Shown here one piece after another: positions 26,000 through 35,246 of a stretch of DNA of 64,000 nucleotides. The translations under genes and the position numbers were made by a program. Origin of the DNA: Ruminococcus sp. (GTDB lineage Bacteria > Bacillota > Clostridia > Oscillospirales > Ruminococcaceae). The notes under the pieces are model-generated. The model searched no databases and was not told the origin of the DNA. It saw nothing but the letters and a program-made list of their open reading frames with translations. How positions within the stretch are numbered: position 1 is the first letter of the stretch; the number at the start of each line of letters is the position of its first letter. The stretch is from NCBI GenBank assembly GCA_024403995.1, contig JAKSQT010000001.1, positions 1-64,000 of the forward strand, written 5' to 3'.

Positions 26000-27121
26000 A
26001 TGGAAGAACTGAACAAGCTTCGTGACGGAATTGACAATATCGACAGTGAAATTTTGTCACTTTTCATGAAACGCATGGAGCTTTGCAAAGGAGTTGCCGA
26101 CTACAAAAAAGCACACAATATGCCTGTATTTCAGGGTGGACGTGAGCAACAGGTCATCGACCGCATAAAAGCTCTCACAGGAGATGAAAGCCTCGAAAAC
26201 GGCACTGCGGCGCTGTTTACCACTATAATGGACATAAGCAAGATACTCCAGAACAGAAAAATTCTTGCAGATGCTCCGGAATACAGCTTTACTGCTCCTG
26301 ATTTTGCAAATGCCCGAAAAATAGGCTGTCAGGGCACTTCCGGCGCAAACTCTGAAGCTGCCGCACGTACAGTTTTCGGCGAAAGAGACTATACTTTCTA
26401 CGGCTCATTCGAGGACGTTTTCAGGGCTGTCCAGTCAGGCGAGCTTGATTACGGCGTACTGCCCGTGCTGAACTCCACATCAGGCTTTGTTGAGAGCACG
26501 TATGACCTTATGGCTAAATATCAGGTCTATGTCGTCCGTGAGGTGACTATCGAGATAAATCACTGCCTTGCCGCAAAAAATGACATTCCGCTTTCAGAGA
26601 TAAAACGTGTATACTCCCATCCGCAGGCGCTTGCACAGTGTGAGGCATTTCTCCACGAAAATGGTCTTGAAGCGGCAGAATACTCCAATACCGCAACAGC
26701 CGCCGCAAAGGTCATGGCAGACAGCGAAAACATCGCCGCAATATGCTCTGTGGAGTGTGCTGAAAAACTGGGAATGACGATTATCGCCCGTGACATTGCC
26801 GGCTGCTCTGTAAATAAAACGCAGTTTATCGTTGTTTCAAAGGATATGCTTGTTGCAGACGATGCCGATGCAGTATCGCTTATGGTAGTCATCCCGAATA
26901 CCGAGGGAAGCCTTTACCGTCTGCTCACAAAATTCTATGTCAACGGAATGAACCTTATCCGCCTTGAAAGCAGACCTGTCCGTGACGGAAGTTTTGATGT
27001 CATGTTCTTCCTTGATTTCAGCGGAAAACTGACAGATCCCCACGTTCAGGCGCTCATGCGTGACCTTGAAAAAAATACTGATGTATTCAGATGCTTAGGC
27101 ACATATTCAAAAAATTCCTGA
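26000..27121 (+). CDS. pheA: bifunctional chorismate mutase / prephenate dehydratase
   Basis: 373 aa P-protein making phenylpyruvate from chorismate. Chorismate mutase domain about 1-90 ('LRDGIDNIDSEILSLF...R...C.....YK'), prephenate dehydratase about 105-285, ACT domain about 295-370 with the Phe-binding 'ESRPVRDGSFDVMFFLDF'. In the dehydratase active site the usual TRF tripeptide is TQF (Thr274-Gln275-Phe276), keeping the catalytic Thr but losing the Arg, and the entry motif reads 'GCQGTSGANSEAAA'. Feedback control by Phe through the ACT domain is expected. GGTCTGATT precedes the ATG; metH-like follows after 19 bases. Confidence 0.9.
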   Translation: MEELNKLRDGIDNIDSEILSLFMKRMELCKGVADYKKAHNMPVFQGGREQQVIDRIKALTGDESLENGTAALFTTIMDISKILQNRKILADAPEYSFTAPDFANARKIGCQGTSGANSEAAARTVFGERDYTFYGSFEDVFRAVQSGELDYGVLPVLNSTSGFVESTYDLMAKYQVYVVREVTIEINHCLAAKNDIPLSEIKRVYSHPQALAQCEAFLHENGLEAAEYSNTATAAAKVMADSENIAAICSVECAEKLGMTIIARDIAGCSVNKTQFIVVSKDMLVADDADAVSLMVVIPNTEGSLYRLLTKFYVNGMNLIRLESRPVRDGSFDVMFFLDFSGKLTDPHVQALMRDLEKNTDVFRCLGTYSKNS

Positions 27122-27140
27122 ATTATTACGGAGGTTAACC

Positions 27141-29516
27141 ATGTCCGATAAATTCTATTCACTTCTTGACAACAACAGCTTTGTTTTCCTCGACGGGGGA
27201 ATGGGAACGATGCTTCAGGCTCACGGCATTCAGACCGAACACGTTCCTGAACTGCTCAATATAACCAACCCTGACGCTATCATGCGTATCCATAAAATGT
27301 ACGTTGAAAGCGGCTCGGATATCATCTATGCCAACACTTTCGGCGCAAACCGCTTCAAGCTTGCAAACTGCGGTCATACCGTTGAGGAGGTCGTTTCCGC
27401 AGGCATTGAAAATGCACGTTCTGCCGCTTCGGGAAAGGCTCTCGTTGCCCTTGATATGGGTTCGCTCGGTCAGCTCCTTGAACCTTCGGGCACTCTTAAA
27501 TTTGAGGATGCCTATGATGCCTACAAGGAGATAGTTCTTGCAGGAAAAAATGCCGACCTTATCGTTATCGAGACCATGTCAGACCTTTACGAGGTCAAGG
27601 CGGCACTTCTTGCGGCTAAGGAGAATTCCGACAAGCCTGTTATGGTAACAATGTCATTTGAGGCTAATATGCGTACATTCACAGGCGTTTCACCTGAATG
27701 TATGACAGCCGTTTTAGAGGGACTCGGCGCTGATGCTATCGGCGTGAACTGTTCACTTGGCCCGAATGAACTTTATCCCGTTATCGACAGGATATGCTCA
27801 CTCACAACTCTCCCTGTCATCGCAAAGCCGAATGCAGGACTGCCTGACCCTGTTACGAATGAATACAACGTTTCTCCCGAAGATTTCGCAGAAAGCGCAC
27901 TGAAACTCGCTGAGGCAGGCGTTACCATTTTCGGCGGATGCTGCGGCACAACTCCTGAACATCTCAAAGCTATGACAGATAAACTTTCTGGTGCAGAGCG
28001 TCAGACAAGAACAATTAAACGTGCAAGTATTGCCTGTTCCGCAGTTAACTGCGTTACAATAAATCAGCCGAGAGTCATTGGCGAACGCATCAATCCTACG
28101 GGCAAAAAGCGTTTCAAGGAAGCTCTCATGGCACACGACGTTGACTATATTCTTGGTCAGGCTGTTGAACAAGTCCATGCAGGCGCAGATATACTCGATG
28201 TAAATGTCGGACTGCCCGGAATTGACGAAAAGGAAATGATGGTAACTGCTGTCAAGGCTATCCAGAGCGTATGTGACACTCCTTTGCAGCTTGACTCCAC
28301 TATTCCCGAGGTGCTTGAGGCAGGTCTGAGAGTTTACAACGGCAAACCTATCGTAAATTCAGTAAACGGCGAGGACGAGTCTCTTGATGCTATTTTACCG
28401 CTTGTAAAGAAATACGGTGCGGCTGTTGTCGGTCTTACCCTTGACAAGAACGGCATCCCGAAAACTGCTGACGGTCGTTTCGCAATTGCAGAGAAGATAC
28501 TTGACCGTGCAATTTCATACGGTATCCCGAAAGAGGACGTTTTCATCGACTGTCTTACCCTTACGGCATCGGCTGAACAGGACGGCGTTATGGAAACACT
28601 CGGCGCACTTAAACGTGTAAAGGAGGAACTTGGTCTGAAAACTGTTCTGGGCGTATCGAATATTTCATTCGGTCTGCCTGAGCGTGAACTTATCACAAGA
28701 ACTTTCCTCACAATGGCATTGCAGAACGGTCTTGACCTTCCGATAATCAACCCGAATGTTGACTCGATAATAGGCGCTGTAAGAGCATACAAGCTCCTTG
28801 CAGGCATAGACAGGAACTCGACGGAATTTATAGGCATATACGCTCAGGACGGTCAGCCGCAGCAGACTGCTCCGAAAGCACAGGAGACACCTGACCTTGT
28901 ATATTCAGTTGAAAACGGACTGAAAAGCAATGCAGTAAAAGCGGCTGAGGCTCTCCTTGAAACAACGGATGCAATGGAGATAATCAACAGCTATCTCATC
29001 CCTGCACTCGACAAGGCAGGCGAAAAATTTGAAAAGGGCAAGATATTCCTGCCGCAGCTCATTCTTACCGCAGAAGCTGCACAGGCTTGCTTTGAAGTCA
29101 TAAAAAATAAACTGTCAGCGTCAGGCGGCGGGACAGTTTCAAAGGGCAAGGTGGTACTTGCTACAGTAAAGGGCGATATTCATGATATTGGCAAGAATAT
29201 CGTAAAAGTGCTCCTCGAAAGCTACGGTTTTACTGTAATTGACCTTGGCAGGGACGTTCCGCCTGAGACAATCGTTACCGCCGCAATTGAACATAAAGTA
29301 AAGCTTGTGGGACTTTCCGCACTTATGACCACAACTCTCGGTGCTATGGCTGATACAGTCGCACTGCTGAATGAAAAATATCCCGAATGCAAAACCGTGG
29401 TCGGCGGCGCAGTCCTCACAGCCTCATACGCAGAACAGATACACGCCGATTATTACTCGAAAGATGCAAAGCAGACTGTTGACGCTGCATCTGAGGTATA
29501 CAGTTCACAAGGCTAA
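27141..29516 (+). CDS. metH: cobalamin-dependent methionine synthase, short form lacking the activation domain
   Basis: 791 aa. Transfers the methyl group of methyltetrahydrofolate via cobalamin to homocysteine. Homocysteine domain about 1-290 with zinc ligands in 'GVNCSLGP' and 'GGCCGTTPEH' (Cys267-268); folate domain about 310-565 ('VIGERINPTGKKRFKEAL', 'LDVNVGLPG'); B12 cap and Rossmann domains about 580-791 with cobalt ligand His681 in 'KGDIHDIGKN' and 'GLSALMTTTL'. The SAM-binding reactivation domain is missing, as in many Clostridia, so reactivation must come from elsewhere. GGAGG lies 6 bases before the ATG. Confidence 0.92.
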   Translation: MSDKFYSLLDNNSFVFLDGGMGTMLQAHGIQTEHVPELLNITNPDAIMRIHKMYVESGSDIIYANTFGANRFKLANCGHTVEEVVSAGIENARSAASGKALVALDMGSLGQLLEPSGTLKFEDAYDAYKEIVLAGKNADLIVIETMSDLYEVKAALLAAKENSDKPVMVTMSFEANMRTFTGVSPECMTAVLEGLGADAIGVNCSLGPNELYPVIDRICSLTTLPVIAKPNAGLPDPVTNEYNVSPEDFAESALKLAEAGVTIFGGCCGTTPEHLKAMTDKLSGAERQTRTIKRASIACSAVNCVTINQPRVIGERINPTGKKRFKEALMAHDVDYILGQAVEQVHAGADILDVNVGLPGIDEKEMMVTAVKAIQSVCDTPLQLDSTIPEVLEAGLRVYNGKPIVNSVNGEDESLDAILPLVKKYGAAVVGLTLDKNGIPKTADGRFAIAEKILDRAISYGIPKEDVFIDCLTLTASAEQDGVMETLGALKRVKEELGLKTVLGVSNISFGLPERELITRTFLTMALQNGLDLPIINPNVDSIIGAVRAYKLLAGIDRNSTEFIGIYAQDGQPQQTAPKAQETPDLVYSVENGLKSNAVKAAEALLETTDAMEIINSYLIPALDKAGEKFEKGKIFLPQLILTAEAAQACFEVIKNKLSASGGGTVSKGKVVLATVKGDIHDIGKNIVKVLLESYGFTVIDLGRDVPPETIVTAAIEHKVKLVGLSALMTTTLGAMADTVALLNEKYPECKTVVGGAVLTASYAEQIHADYYSKDAKQTVDAASEVYSSQG

Positions 29517-29619
29517 AGTCAATACATAACGTACTGACCAGATAAGGCAATATTTATACTATTCAGTTTCAGCATATATTCCGATAGCCGATACATACTC
29601 CTATGAAAGGAGAGGTATT

Positions 29620-29889
29620 ATGTCCGGAGTAGTTATTGTTGTTATGGGCGCATTTTTCTTCTACATGATAGTGGATATTCTCTTTACAGAGAAAAAAGAA
29701 CCTGAACCGCCCCCTGAAAAAACGCCCGAAGAAAAAGAACGCATCGTAAGGGAATACCTTGTATGCAAAAATATTGATGAGGTTGCAGAAAAAGAAGGCG
29801 TTTCGCCCGATGAAATAAAGCAGTGGAAAAAAGAGCTAAAAGAACGCTCTATCCGTGAACTGCTCCTGTATGATTCGGACGATAACTAA
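29620..29889 (+). CDS. membrane-anchored helix-turn-helix-like mini-protein
   Basis: 89 aa, family not recognised. One N-terminal membrane helix (about 4-23), a Pro/Glu-rich spacer (KKEPEPPPEKTPEE), then about 45 residues that read like the first helices of a transposase-type or homeodomain-like HTH: 'IVREYLVCKNIDEVAEKEGVSPDEIKQWKKEL'. The arrangement (TM then HTH) is the reverse of most membrane-bound regulators. Good ribosome site (GAAAGGAGAGGTATT) supports translation. DNA binding is inference; it could equally be a coiled membrane-tethered scaffold. Confidence 0.6.
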   Translation: MSGVVIVVMGAFFFYMIVDILFTEKKEPEPPPEKTPEEKERIVREYLVCKNIDEVAEKEGVSPDEIKQWKKELKERSIRELLLYDSDDN

Positions 29890-29890
29890 A

Positions 29891-30032
29891 GGGCACCTCT
29901 AAAAAAACTGAGAACATTCAGCTTTGCTGTTTTTACAGACATATCTGCTGTTTATCGGGGGCAAACCCTTTTTCAAAATGGTTTCCCTCAATAACAAGCA
30001 GAAATTCCTGTAAGAACAGCGGTGTTGCCTTA
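29891..30032. repeat. composite intergenic repeat (family B end, family C hairpin, family A end)
   Basis: Begins GGGCACCTCTAAAAA like the element at 46208, contains the family-C hairpin (GCAAACCCTTTTTC...GGTTTCCCTCAATAA, about 29957-29995) and ends CGGTGTTGCCTTA like family A. Its right end supplies the TAA stop of the flippase-like gene on the minus strand. No gene is seen in the gap. Confidence 0.55.
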
Positions 30033-30968
30033 AACGTTCCCAGTTCTTTTTTTATATGCCGAGGCATACAGCGTACCGATAAGAAACGCTGCAACATCAG
30101 CAAAAATCGAAGCAATTCTTATGACAAGGACGAACAGTATGATTCTATCGTCACTGCCGCACATATATATCATTACGCCCTCACGCACGCCTATTCCTCC
30201 CGGTGCGCCTATGGTGATAAATCCGATTATCCACGAAAACAGGAAAGTACCTGTGAATATCACAAGTTCACCGAACTCCGTACCGTCAGCCATCATGAAT
30301 TTCAGGCAGATAAAGTACATCACCGCCGTAACGGCATTCTGCAAAAGATAATAGAGAATACCTTTTATCAGCCTTGGAAGTCTGTCCTTCTCAAAGGCTT
30401 TTTTATAGCGTGAAAGATAATCCGTTATCTTCTGCCTGAATTTCAGGAACAGCAGAATTCCGATGACAAGTGCCGCTCCGATACAGCACAGCGCTGTAAT
30501 AAACAGCCTGCCGCCGTATTCTCTGAGCAGTGTTCCTATCGAACGCCGCAGTGCAATGAACGACATCACGCCTGTCCAGAAAACACAGAAAAAAATGTCG
30601 AGCACAGTAGCGCAGGCAACGTCAACATGGCTTATTCCGGTATCTGCGGCAAGCTGATTTCTGCCGATATACTGGAATACATTTCCGGGGACGTATTTAT
30701 ACAGATTCGAGCGTGTATACACGGGCATTGCCGCCGAAAACGGTATCTTCTTTCCCGAAAGCGACTCCGAAAATATCAGCCACGGAATACAGGAAAATAC
30801 GATTATTACCGTCTGTATCACAAAGCATACGGCAAATGACGCCGCAGTTTCGGGACTTCTGAACTGTTCTGCGCTGATGTCCATCGAAAACAGCTTTTTC
30901 ACCACAAATGCAAGTGCGGCAATGGTGATGACTGTTCCGATGATTTTTATTATTTTCTTTGCATTCAT
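30030..30968 (-). CDS. flippase-like / AglD family membrane protein (UPF0104, LPG synthase TM domain)
   Basis: 312 aa with about 8 membrane helices. The block 'IGFITIGAPGGIGVREGVMIYM' (given in part) with 'PGGIGVREG' is the signature of the lysylphosphatidylglycerol synthase transmembrane domain family, which includes AglD-linked proteins and putative polyprenol-sugar flippases; 'YKYVPGNVFQYIGR' is the other conserved spot. There is no aminoacyl-transferase domain, so lipid-linked sugar transport or transfer is more likely than lysinylation. Last gene of the polysaccharide operon; overlaps the GT2 gene by 4 bases. The stop codon lies in a repeat. Confidence 0.75.
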   Translation of the reverse strand: MNAKKIIKIIGTVITIAALAFVVKKLFSMDISAEQFRSPETAASFAVCFVIQTVIIVFSCIPWLIFSESLSGKKIPFSAAMPVYTRSNLYKYVPGNVFQYIGRNQLAADTGISHVDVACATVLDIFFCVFWTGVMSFIALRRSIGTLLREYGGRLFITALCCIGAALVIGILLFLKFRQKITDYLSRYKKAFEKDRLPRLIKGILYYLLQNAVTAVMYFICLKFMMADGTEFGELVIFTGTFLFSWIIGFITIGAPGGIGVREGVMIYMCGSDDRIILFVLVIRIASIFADVAAFLIGTLYASAYKKRTGNV

Positions 30969-31948
30969 TCGTGTTTGTCTCCGGATAATTTCTTGCTTTC
31001 CTCGTCACTTTTTCCGCATTCCATTTTACGCACACGATACTGAACATCTTCAAGCAGTTTGCGGTTTGCAGCGATAGTATCGCCGAGAAGTCCGATAGTA
31101 ATGGTCTGGAAGCCCATCATAAGCAGTATTGCGGTAAGTATAAGTGACTGGATATGACCGCTGCCGTCGCCCATTCCCATATATACCAGAAAACGTATTC
31201 CGAGCACAATGCCGAAAAACATGAGCAGAAAGCCTATTGACAGGAAAAATGCAAGCGGCTTGTACATGATGAATGAACGGGTGATTACTGTTGCAGAGCG
31301 CTTCATATATCTCCACATACTTGAAAACAGCCTTGACGGACGTGTTTCAGGATTTGTCCTTATCGGAACGGAGCTCATTGCAGTTTTGCTGTTGCCTGCC
31401 TGAATTATGGTTTCGAGTGTATAGGTATACTCGTTCACCACGTTGAGTCTGAGTGCCGCATCTCTTGAATATGCACGGAAACCGCTTGGTGCATCGGGAA
31501 TATCCGTACCCGAAGCCACACGCACTACCCAGCTTCCGAGGTGCTGGAACTTTTTCTTTTTCCATGAGAAATGCTCCGTTTCGTCAATAGGACGCTCACC
31601 TATCACGATATCCGACTTGCCTTCAAGGATAGGGCGCACTATCTTTTCGATATCTGCGCCGCAGTACTGGTTGTCGGCATCGGTATTCACGATTATATCC
31701 GCACCCAGATGCAGACAGGCATCTATTCCCGCCATAAAGCCTTTAGCAAGTCCCTTGTTCTGCTTGAATGAAACGATGTGGTGAAAACCGAGTTCTCTTG
31801 CTTTCTCAACGGTATTATCCTTGCTTCCGTCGTTGATTATGAGGTATTCTATCGTATCTATCCCGTCAATATGCCTTGGCAGGTCATTATATGCAAGTTC
31901 GAGAGTTTGCTCCTCGTTATAGCATGGTATCTGAATTATCAGCTTCAT
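30965..31948 (-). CDS. GT2 glycosyltransferase, polyprenyl-phosphate sugar synthase type
   Basis: 327 aa from ATG 31948 (GGAGG 10 bases upstream). GT-A fold with 'IIQIPCYNEEQTLELAYNDLP', 'IINDGSKDNTVEKA', the metal-binding 'VNTDADNQY', and 'PDAPSGFRAYSRDAA'. Two C-terminal membrane helices (about 225-250 and 265-290) match DPM1/GtrB-like enzymes that make polyprenyl-phosphate hexoses on the inner face of the membrane. It would supply lipid-linked sugar to the GT-C-like protein encoded just upstream in the operon; that pairing is inference. Confidence 0.85.
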   Translation of the reverse strand: MKLIIQIPCYNEEQTLELAYNDLPRHIDGIDTIEYLIINDGSKDNTVEKARELGFHHIVSFKQNKGLAKGFMAGIDACLHLGADIIVNTDADNQYCGADIEKIVRPILEGKSDIVIGERPIDETEHFSWKKKKFQHLGSWVVRVASGTDIPDAPSGFRAYSRDAALRLNVVNEYTYTLETIIQAGNSKTAMSSVPIRTNPETRPSRLFSSMWRYMKRSATVITRSFIMYKPLAFFLSIGFLLMFFGIVLGIRFLVYMGMGDGSGHIQSLILTAILLMMGFQTITIGLLGDTIAANRKLLEDVQYRVRKMECGKSDEESKKLSGDKHE

Positions 31949-31953
31949 TATAA

Positions 31954-34080
31954 TCAATCCTCCACAGAGATCTTTACCGAGCCGAGTTTCATCGAAGTTT
32001 TCTCCGGTTCATAGATGAATACTATCATTTCAACATTTTCGGCATCGGTATCAATATCGGCATCAAGCTCAAGGTCAAGCTTTCCGTCTTTTACCATATC
32101 GGCAGTTATATCATTATGGGCATATGTCTTTCCCGTTGTATGGCTTTTTACTTCGGCAAAACCGAGCAGTTCCGAGTCTGAAACTATATCTTCAAGTTCA
32201 AAAGTGATATTATAGTCATTCCCGGTAAATTTCATGTACGGTCCATAGCAGAGATAATTTGACTCTGAACCGCTGAGTATCGCATCATCGCTGACAAGAC
32301 TTTTGTCAGAACTTATCATATATGAAAGCGGAAATTCAAATTCGGAATTTTCGTTTCTTTTTTTGTTTCTGAGAAGAATATGCTTGTCGGAAATGTCTTC
32401 CAGCTCATAGCCGATATATTTTATCATATCATTCCTGTCTGCAAGGAAAAGTGATTTTTCACCGATATTTTCCAAGCTGTCCGCAAACTCGATTCTTTCA
32501 TCGGGAAGGCGGAACTGCACGAATGACGCAAAAGTACCGCAGTCTGCCGACACATATATCTTGTCATAGTCAGTATCTGAAATGCGGCTTATAAGCTGTC
32601 TGTCGCCCTCGCCGCTCTCCTGACTTCCGATTATTTCCTTACGGACATCGCCTGTATAAACGGTGAAAAGCACGGCGGCTATGACAGGCGGCAGTATTTT
32701 TCCGATATTCTTCTTTTTTATCATTCCGGCAATCAGAATTACAAAGAATACCGCTGACGTGAGCATTGCCAAGCCATAAAAATTCGTTCCGAATTTCCAG
32801 TAATTTCTCACAAGTCCGGGTGAACAGAATACGTTGAAGACCTGTACAGTGACAGAATTCATCAGTGCATCTGCCCTGTCTGCACCGATATACATGATCG
32901 GAACTATTGCAGCCGCAAAGACAAGGTCATATTTATCGGTATCACAGATATATCCGAGACCTGCAATTATCAGCAGTCCGATCGTGATATCAAAGTATCT
33001 CGTATAGATAACATGGTCAATACGTGTGAAATTGAACATGAAAACACTGCTTATTATCCATGTGGAAATAAATGCACAGAATACGAAAACAAGGAAAAAT
33101 GCCTGACTTTTCGGGACGTGCTTGGAATCCGTCTTACGCTTTTTTATTGTATCGGCAGTTTCTCTGAATACCTGTCTGCCGACTGCCCACAAAGCAAAAA
33201 ATACAAGCCCGAATGTTGCCGCAGATGCCGCAAATGCCTGTGAACAGAGAACTGACAGCATACGAATGAGATCAGCAAGTGAAGAAAAAGCAATACGCAG
33301 ATTTGAGATAATGCTCGATGCGCTGTTTCCCGGAGCATGACCGTCACTCCAAAGAGCCGTTTCAAGAATATGCCTGAACACTGAATTAAGTGCCATTCCG
33401 ACTGCAAATGTCCCCGCAAATACTGCGGCTTTTGAAAGCTTTATCCTCCTGAAGCAGAAAAGGAGCAGTATCACCAGACATACCGATGCGGCAATGCCGA
33501 TACACCTGTTGTGTATCATGAAAATATAAGCGCACAGTATTCCAAGACAGCCTGAATTGAGGAATGTCGGACGCTTGATGACAAATATGAGCACAACTGC
33601 CGTGAGTGTTGTGAAGAAAAGCAGTGTAATTTCAGAAAAAGCAATGCCCGTGTTGTGCTGATATGAGGTATAAAGCGCCGCCGCTGCTGAAATAAGAGCA
33701 GTCTGGTATTTTTTCATTTTCGGAAAAATAAACCGTGCAATGAAAATATACATGAAGTAAACTCCCACCATCATCAGCACATTCAGCACAAGTGCCGAAC
33801 GATAGGCAATTGTCGGTGTGGGAGCTAATTTAAGTATCGGCACAAGCAGAATGCTGTAGCCGTAGGAGTACCATGCAAGAAGGTCTGAAACTCCCGTCCA
33901 GTCAAGTCCTGCCATATATGAAGCGTGAGTCCAGTAGCCTGCCTCGTCGTGGAAAACGAACGGATTGAAGCACTTGCCGACAATTTGTATATTAAAAGCA
34001 AATATCACTGCGGCAAGGACGATCGACAGTATCTCCTCCCAGCCGAATTTTCGGGATCTTGTTTCTGCTTTGCTGTTCAT
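31954..34080 (-). CDS. GT-C-like polytopic membrane protein
   Basis: 708 aa. About 12 membrane helices up to residue 480, then an extracytoplasmic domain of about 220 residues. The first outside loop carries 'FVFHDEAGYW', an acidic pair placed where GT-C enzymes (PMT/ArnT/GT39 group) hold their catalytic Asp/Glu. It probably transfers a sugar from a polyprenyl-phosphate donor to the exported polymer; donor and acceptor are unknown. It overlaps the upstream GT4 gene by 4 bases and its end overlaps the ribosome site of the GT2 gene. Confidence 0.65.
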   Translation of the reverse strand: MNSKAETRSRKFGWEEILSIVLAAVIFAFNIQIVGKCFNPFVFHDEAGYWTHASYMAGLDWTGVSDLLAWYSYGYSILLVPILKLAPTPTIAYRSALVLNVLMMVGVYFMYIFIARFIFPKMKKYQTALISAAAALYTSYQHNTGIAFSEITLLFFTTLTAVVLIFVIKRPTFLNSGCLGILCAYIFMIHNRCIGIAASVCLVILLLFCFRRIKLSKAAVFAGTFAVGMALNSVFRHILETALWSDGHAPGNSASSIISNLRIAFSSLADLIRMLSVLCSQAFAASAATFGLVFFALWAVGRQVFRETADTIKKRKTDSKHVPKSQAFFLVFVFCAFISTWIISSVFMFNFTRIDHVIYTRYFDITIGLLIIAGLGYICDTDKYDLVFAAAIVPIMYIGADRADALMNSVTVQVFNVFCSPGLVRNYWKFGTNFYGLAMLTSAVFFVILIAGMIKKKNIGKILPPVIAAVLFTVYTGDVRKEIIGSQESGEGDRQLISRISDTDYDKIYVSADCGTFASFVQFRLPDERIEFADSLENIGEKSLFLADRNDMIKYIGYELEDISDKHILLRNKKRNENSEFEFPLSYMISSDKSLVSDDAILSGSESNYLCYGPYMKFTGNDYNITFELEDIVSDSELLGFAEVKSHTTGKTYAHNDITADMVKDGKLDLELDADIDTDAENVEMIVFIYEPEKTSMKLGSVKISVED

Positions 34081-35246
34081 ATGCTGTTTATCACCTCTCC
34101 GAAGCCTTTCATGATAACATCCCAGCGGTAATTGCCGTCAATATATGACTTTGCATTTCCGCAGAGCATGGAATATTCGGCATCATGCGAGAAAATATAG
34201 TCAATGATGCCCTCAAATTCAAAATAATTCATATAGTAAAGTCCGCCGTTGCTTTTGATGCAGTGTCCTTTGAGCACGTCGCATATGCCGTTCACTATAA
34301 CGGGAACAGAAAGACTCATAGCCTCCAGTACGGATATGGACAGGCTCTCGAATTTTGACGGCAGTATAAGTGCCTTTGCGCCTGAAATTCCGCTGAATTT
34401 GTCCTCCTCGCTCACAAAGCCGAGACTGATTATATCGCTGTGTTTCGGGATATCACAGACCTGTTTGCCCATGAGTACAAGTTTCAGGCGGCTTTCGGGA
34501 CGGCGTTTCTTGTATTCGGTGAAATAGCGGAACATGGTCGGGCAGTCCTTGCCCTCGTCGATACGTCCGACATAGATGAGATAATCGCCGTCAATGCCGA
34601 ATTTACTGCGGAATGTGCTTTCATCAGGCACACACGGTATATCCACGCCCGTACCCATTACACGGCACGGGATATCCTCACAGTGAAACAATTTCTGAAC
34701 CAGCGTTTTTTCCTCATCAGTCAGGAAAACATAGGCTTTCGGCTTTTTGAAAAGCGTTTCAAATGTCCTGAAGTGTATGAACGGTTCTTCATGTGCGGTA
34801 GGTATAAAAACTGCCTTGTCAGCGACTTCGGGAAGTCCCATGACAGTGAGGTAATAAAGATATGTCACAAAAATGAAAACGTCATATTTATCGTGGCTTT
34901 CACGGATATATTCAATTGCTTCAGGGCTGTACGGACCTTGCTTTTCAAACCATATCTTTTCCGTTTCGGTATTTTTTTTGTCGGAATTCAGGTATTTTCC
35001 GTTAAATTCATTGAAATCCTCCGCACGGAGCTTTTCAACAGGAAAACGCAGTACATGAACGCCGTTGATATCCTCGCTGTCAGCGGTATAGTGGTTCTCC
35101 CATGTGGTATAGTCAAGAGCCTTTGTGGTTATGACATCGACCTCGAAATCTGCGGCAAGGCGTTCGGCAATAAGGCGTGTATAATACTCCGAACCGCCGT
35201 TTACTTCAAGTCCGTATCTCTGGTTTACAAGTGCGATCTTCTTCAT
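34077..35246 (-). CDS. GT4 glycosyltransferase
   Basis: 389 aa. GT-B fold: N-terminal 'IALVNQRYGLEVNGGSEYYTRLIAERL' (shown in part as 'GGSEYYTRLIAERL'), C-terminal 'LIYVGRIDEGKDCPTMFRYF' and the donor-binding 'ALILPSKFESLSISVLEAMSLSVPVIVN' with E-x7-E. Cytoplasmic, no membrane segment. Second of three tandem GT4 genes... counting from the right it is the third translated. ATGA-type 4-base overlaps on both sides show translational coupling. The sugar cannot be told from sequence. Confidence 0.85.
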   Translation of the reverse strand: MKKIALVNQRYGLEVNGGSEYYTRLIAERLAADFEVDVITTKALDYTTWENHYTADSEDINGVHVLRFPVEKLRAEDFNEFNGKYLNSDKKNTETEKIWFEKQGPYSPEAIEYIRESHDKYDVFIFVTYLYYLTVMGLPEVADKAVFIPTAHEEPFIHFRTFETLFKKPKAYVFLTDEEKTLVQKLFHCEDIPCRVMGTGVDIPCVPDESTFRSKFGIDGDYLIYVGRIDEGKDCPTMFRYFTEYKKRRPESRLKLVLMGKQVCDIPKHSDIISLGFVSEEDKFSGISGAKALILPSKFESLSISVLEAMSLSVPVIVNGICDVLKGHCIKSNGGLYYMNYFEFEGIIDYIFSHDAEYSMLCGNAKSYIDGNYRWDVIMKGFGEVINSI

